Below, piece by piece: positions 6,109-8,472 of a stretch of DNA of 8,472 nucleotides. The notes beneath the pieces were generated by a model. That model searched no databases and was not told the origin of the DNA. It worked only from the letters and a program-made list of their open reading frames with translations. The DNA is from Candidatus Solibacter sp. Lineage in GTDB: Bacteria; Acidobacteriota; Terriglobia; Bryobacterales; Bryobacteraceae. Every line of letters starts with the position of its first letter. The first letter of the stretch is position 1. Where the stretch lies: assembly GCA_026394025.1 (NCBI GenBank), contig JAPKZC010000924.1:2459-10930 (forward strand), read 5' to 3'. The position numbers and the translations under genes were made by a program.

Positions 6109-7605
6109 CTACTGCTTTTCGCGAGCCTGCACGTAGCGCGCCGTCTTGGGGTTCTCCTTGTTCCATTGCGGAGCCTGTGCACTATTGGCCATATCGAGAA
6201 TGCCGAGCGCCACCGTGACATCCACCTTGGCCAGATTGTCGTAGTCCAGCTTCTGCCATTCGTCGCCGGGCTGGTGGTAATCGGGGAAGATGTAGCTGAC
6301 AGAGAGCGTGGTGGACGGGATGCCGGCGTCGGCGAAGGTGGCGTTGTCGCTGCGCCCGAAGAACGAATCGCTATTCTTTTCGTGCTTGATCACCTGCACG
6401 CCGGTCACGGCGCCCGCCTTGGCGAAGGTGGCGGCGATGTCAGTGTAGTCGAAGCCGGTGAGATTGAACTGCGCCACCTTGGGACCCTCATTGTCATCGG
6501 TGCGGCCCAGTTGTTCCAGGTTGATATCGGCGACAGTTCTCGCAATCGGGAAGATGGGGTGTCCGGTATACCAGCGCGCGCCCAATCCGCCGAGTTCCTC
6601 GCCGAAGACGGTCACGAAGACGATGGTGCGCTTCGGCTTCTCCTCGAGTTCCGCCAGCGCATTGGCGATAGCGATAACGCTGGCGGCGCCACTGGCATCG
6701 TCGTTGGCGCCGTTGTAAATGCTGTCACCCTGCGCGTTGGGGCGCACCCCCAGGTGATCGTAATGGCCGGTGACGACGACGTAGGTGTCCTTCAACTGCG
6801 GGTCCGTGCCGCGCAGCACGCCGGCCACGTTGCGCAGTTTCACGGGCTGCACGATGGGCGCGGCGAGGTGCGCCGATACCGCGGCTTCGATGGGTCCGGG
6901 CTTGGCGGCAGCCACCGCATCGCGAATCGCCTTATCCCACACGTTGAGGATGGGCACTTTGGGCGCGGGCGCGGTAGCGTCGCGCAACGGCACGCGGGCG
7001 TTCGGGTTGGTCTGCTGTGCGGCGGCGCGCACCATCACCACTATCGCGGGCTCCAGTTTTGCGGCCAGCGTCAGGATGCGGCGCTGCGCCTGAAACGCCG
7101 CCATGCCCGCACCACCACCATCGGGCACTTCGACCAGCAGGACTTTGCCGCGCACTTCCTCAGCGGTGAGGGCATCGAGCGCCGCAGTGTCGCTCAGTGT
7201 GACCTTGAAGGCGGCCGCACGATTGAGGTCGGTGGCCACGGCCTCTTGAATCGCAACAGTACCCTCACCCGCCTTGGCGGTGTCCAGTGTGAACGCCAGC
7301 CCTTCCGGATTGGGCTTCACGGTTTGATAGCCGGCGTTCTGGAAGTAGCCGTCGTCACCCACGGGTTCGAGGCCGGCGCGGCGGAACTGCGCGGCAATGT
7401 ATTCCGCCGCCATGTCGAGCCCGGGCGAGGGAGTGGCGCGGCCTTGCAAAGCATCGGACGCCAGAAAGGAGATGTCGGCCTTGAGACCGTTGGGGCGCAG
7501 GCGCGCGGCGATGCGCTGGGCCAGCGGAGGCTGGCTTTGGGCTGCAAGTATGCCGGCGGCGGCAAGGGCGGTGAAGAGGGTTTTCGCTAGACGCACGATC
7601 CCCAT
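6109..7605 (-). CDS. Exported M28-family zinc metallopeptidase with PA-like insert
   Basis: Two-zinc aminopeptidase/carboxypeptidase-type enzyme, 498 residues, with a signal peptide (VRLAKTLFTALAAAGILAAQ). Residues 33-100 start the catalytic fold (LKADISFLASDALQGRATPS). About 120-260 is an inserted domain with VRGKVLLVEVPDGGG that looks like a protease-associated (PA) domain. Metal and catalytic motifs follow in M28 order: GHYDHLG (H281), GANDDASG (D302), FGEELG (E336 as base, E337 as ligand), INLEQLG (E364, where many members have Asp) and YHQPGD (H444). The full ligand set is present, so it is probably active, cleaving peptides outside the cytoplasm. No strong RBS precedes the ATG at 7605. 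The GTG at 7596, three codons in, has GGGGA upstream and is an alternative start. It follows the SET gene by 16 nt and precedes the cytochrome by 8 nt. Substrate is unknown. Confidence 0.92.
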   Translation of the reverse strand: MGIVRLAKTLFTALAAAGILAAQSQPPLAQRIAARLRPNGLKADISFLASDALQGRATPSPGLDMAAEYIAAQFRRAGLEPVGDDGYFQNAGYQTVKPNPEGLAFTLDTAKAGEGTVAIQEAVATDLNRAAAFKVTLSDTAALDALTAEEVRGKVLLVEVPDGGGAGMAAFQAQRRILTLAAKLEPAIVVMVRAAAQQTNPNARVPLRDATAPAPKVPILNVWDKAIRDAVAAAKPGPIEAAVSAHLAAPIVQPVKLRNVAGVLRGTDPQLKDTYVVVTGHYDHLGVRPNAQGDSIYNGANDDASGAASVIAIANALAELEEKPKRTIVFVTVFGEELGGLGARWYTGHPIFPIARTVADINLEQLGRTDDNEGPKVAQFNLTGFDYTDIAATFAKAGAVTGVQVIKHEKNSDSFFGRSDNATFADAGIPSTTLSVSYIFPDYHQPGDEWQKLDYDNLAKVDVTVALGILDMANSAQAPQWNKENPKTARYVQAREKQ

Positions 7606-7621
7606 GATAACTGGCGCGGGC

Positions 7622-8158
7622 CTACTTTAGCAGGTTGATTACGCCGCGGCAGGCCTTGGCGCCGCAGCGGCAAGGCACTTGTTCGATGTTTTTGGCGAAG
7701 CGGTAGTCCACCGTCAGTTCCTCGCCACGGCGGATGGCGCGCTTGCTCACATAGAGAATGTGGCCCCTGGTGTTCATGGAGCGCAAATTGGGATCGCAAC
7801 TGTGGTTGATGATCTCGGCGCCGCTGCCGCCGACCGCGCCGTCCAGCGTCCAGTAATCGTCTAGCGAGAAGAGGTACGTAACCGGTCCATCACCCCGCCG
7901 TTTGGTCTCGCATCGGCTGATTCTCTCGCCGGTGTACTCGATGACTTTGCGCTGCGCGGGGATGGCTTCTTCCGCGTAAACCCCGCGCCGGTGGATCCTG
8001 GACTCGCGGATGCAGAGCTTAAACTGAGCGTATCTTGAATCGATCGCCGGTTTCTTGATGAGAACGGTTCCAATGATCTGTGGTTTATCAGATTGTACCG
8101 GAGGCAGGGCAGGCGATGCACTGTACCCCCGGTGGGAAATTTTGCGATGATGGGCCAA
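7622..8158 (-). CDS. SET-domain protein lysine methyltransferase
   Basis: SAM-dependent lysine methyltransferase of the SET fold. Numbered from the TTG at 8158 (178 residues): the domain opens with ESRIHRRGVYAEEAI (52-66) and VIEYTGERIS (72-81). The hallmark SAM/knot motif NHSCDPN is at 118-124 and GEELTVDY at 145-152. A post-SET zinc cluster is made of C121, C163, C165 and C170 (CRCGAKACRG), so the core is complete. The domain is typically eukaryotic, but small stand-alone bacterial versions are known. The target is unknown; nucleoid or ribosomal proteins are candidates by analogy. The start is uncertain: the frame has no ATG, GTG or TTG between the TTG at 8158 and the SET core. The TTG overlaps the divergent gene at 8147 by 12 nt, and the next plausible codon is an ATT at 8074. 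The frame stays open to 8383, but that part is antisense to a better gene. It is the first gene of the minus-strand run. Confidence 0.88.
   Translation of the reverse strand: MAHHRKISHRGYSASPALPPVQSDKPQIIGTVLIKKPAIDSRYAQFKLCIRESRIHRRGVYAEEAIPAQRKVIEYTGERISRCETKRRGDGPVTYLFSLDDYWTLDGAVGGSGAEIINHSCDPNLRSMNTRGHILYVSKRAIRRGEELTVDYRFAKNIEQVPCRCGAKACRGVINLLK
8092..8097 (-). promoter_or_regulatory. Possible -10 element for the SET-peptidase-cytochrome run
   Basis: On the minus strand TACAAT differs from TATAAT at one base and lies in a stretch between the divergent gene starts. No good -35 hexamer is seen 16-18 bases upstream. If used, transcription would begin near 8085, downstream of the TTG at 8158, which would force an unusual start such as the ATT at 8074. 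Confidence 0.25.
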
Positions 8159-8472
8159 ACGATGTTGCCCACGCTCATCTACGGCGCCACCATCTTCTGC
8201 AGTTCGCTCCTGCTGTTTCTGGTACAGCCCATCGTGACCAAGGCGATTTTGCCGTGGTTCGGCGGTTCGGCTGGAGTTTGGACTAGTGCCATCCTGTTCT
8301 TCCAGGCGTTTCTCCTGCTGGGCTATGCTTACGCACACGCCACCACCCGGCGCCTCACGCCGCGGCGCCAGATGGCTCTGCATCTGCTCTTGCTCGCGGC
8401 CAGTGTCCTATTGCTGCCGATTGTGCCGTCGCCCACCTGGAGGCCGGCCGCGGGCACCGAACCTTTCGCCCG
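8147..8472 (+). CDS. Membrane protein, N-terminal part of a fused MFS/spermidine-synthase-like protein (runs off the window)
   Basis: Partial: 108 complete codons from the ATG at 8147, open at the window end. An adjacent ATG at 8150 and another at 8162 are alternatives, and GGTGGG about 10 nt upstream is a weak RBS. The first residues form a hydrophobic segment (TLIYGATIFCSSLLLFLVQP, 9-28). Then come ILPWFGGSAGVWTSAILFFQ (34-53) and AFLLLGYAYAHATTRRL (54-70), and a third hydrophobic stretch at 77-93. The pattern LLFLVQP-x(n)-ILPxxGG-xxxVW-xxxLFFQ-xxLLxGYAYAH is typical, from memory, of the membrane half of proteins annotated as spermidine-synthase-like or fused MFS/spermidine synthase. In these a cytoplasmic aminopropyltransferase-like domain would follow, outside this window. 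Function of this fusion is not established. It is oriented away from the SET gene. Confidence 0.75.
   Translation, partial: MMGQTMLPTLIYGATIFCSSLLLFLVQPIVTKAILPWFGGSAGVWTSAILFFQAFLLLGYAYAHATTRRLTPRRQMALHLLLLAASVLLLPIVPSPTWRPAAGTEPFA

Noticed and set aside
6031..7590. A 519-codon open frame on the plus strand opposite the M28 peptidase
   Set aside because: It is rich in Gly/Arg/His/Val with no domain pattern and lies antisense to a gene with a complete set of M28 motifs. Such mirror frames are common in GC-rich DNA.
7861..8178. A 105-codon minus-strand open frame beginning MSVGNIVWPIIAKF
   Set aside because: It overlaps the SET gene in another frame, and its later part is Ser/Arg-rich with no motifs.

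Overview
The window is a GC-rich stretch of bacterial chromosome. Its gene content points to a soil Acidobacteriota of the Solibacter/Bryobacter type: a large exported DUF5107-TPR protein, LacI regulators of the RLKDIAEDLNLSVVTISKVL type, exported M28 peptidases, small multihaem cytochromes and a spermidine-synthase-like membrane protein. The taxonomic placement is an inference from protein style, not from a marker gene. There are no RNA genes, CRISPR arrays, transposases or phage genes.

Layout. Positions 1-225 are a leader with a perfect hairpin. Positions 226-3610 (+) hold one large exported protein, an N-terminal mutarotase-like DUF5107 region followed by TPR repeats. It is split into two reading frames: frame 1 is coherent up to about 1710 and frame 2 from about 1706. 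Roughly 25 expected residues appear to be missing at the joint, so this looks like an internal deletion with frameshift (a pseudogene or a sequence error). A LacI-family regulator (3632-4672, -) converges on it.

Upstream of lacI on the minus strand is a run of co-directional genes, read from high to low coordinates. First comes a SET-domain protein methyltransferase (ending at 7622), then an exported M28 metallopeptidase (7605-6109). A five-haem c-type cytochrome (6100-5600) and an uncharacterised exported protein (about 5503-4736) follow. Gaps are 16 nt and 8 nt for the first two junctions, suggesting cotranscription. Before the last gene the gap is wider and carries a strong hairpin (5556-5580) that looks like a dispersed intergenic repeat.

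At the right end a membrane protein resembling the N-terminal part of fused MFS/spermidine-synthase proteins starts at about 8147 (+) and leaves the window. It is divergent from, or slightly overlapping, the SET gene.

How they work together. The DUF5107-TPR/LacI pair fits a carbohydrate-responsive locus. The minus-strand run looks more like housekeeping or periplasmic functions placed together than one pathway. I see no clear new multi-gene system. The items most worth checking are the broken DUF5107-TPR gene, the pentahaem cytochrome with only four spare histidines and a Tat-like leader, the bacterial SET protein with no ordinary start codon, and the uncharacterised exported protein.
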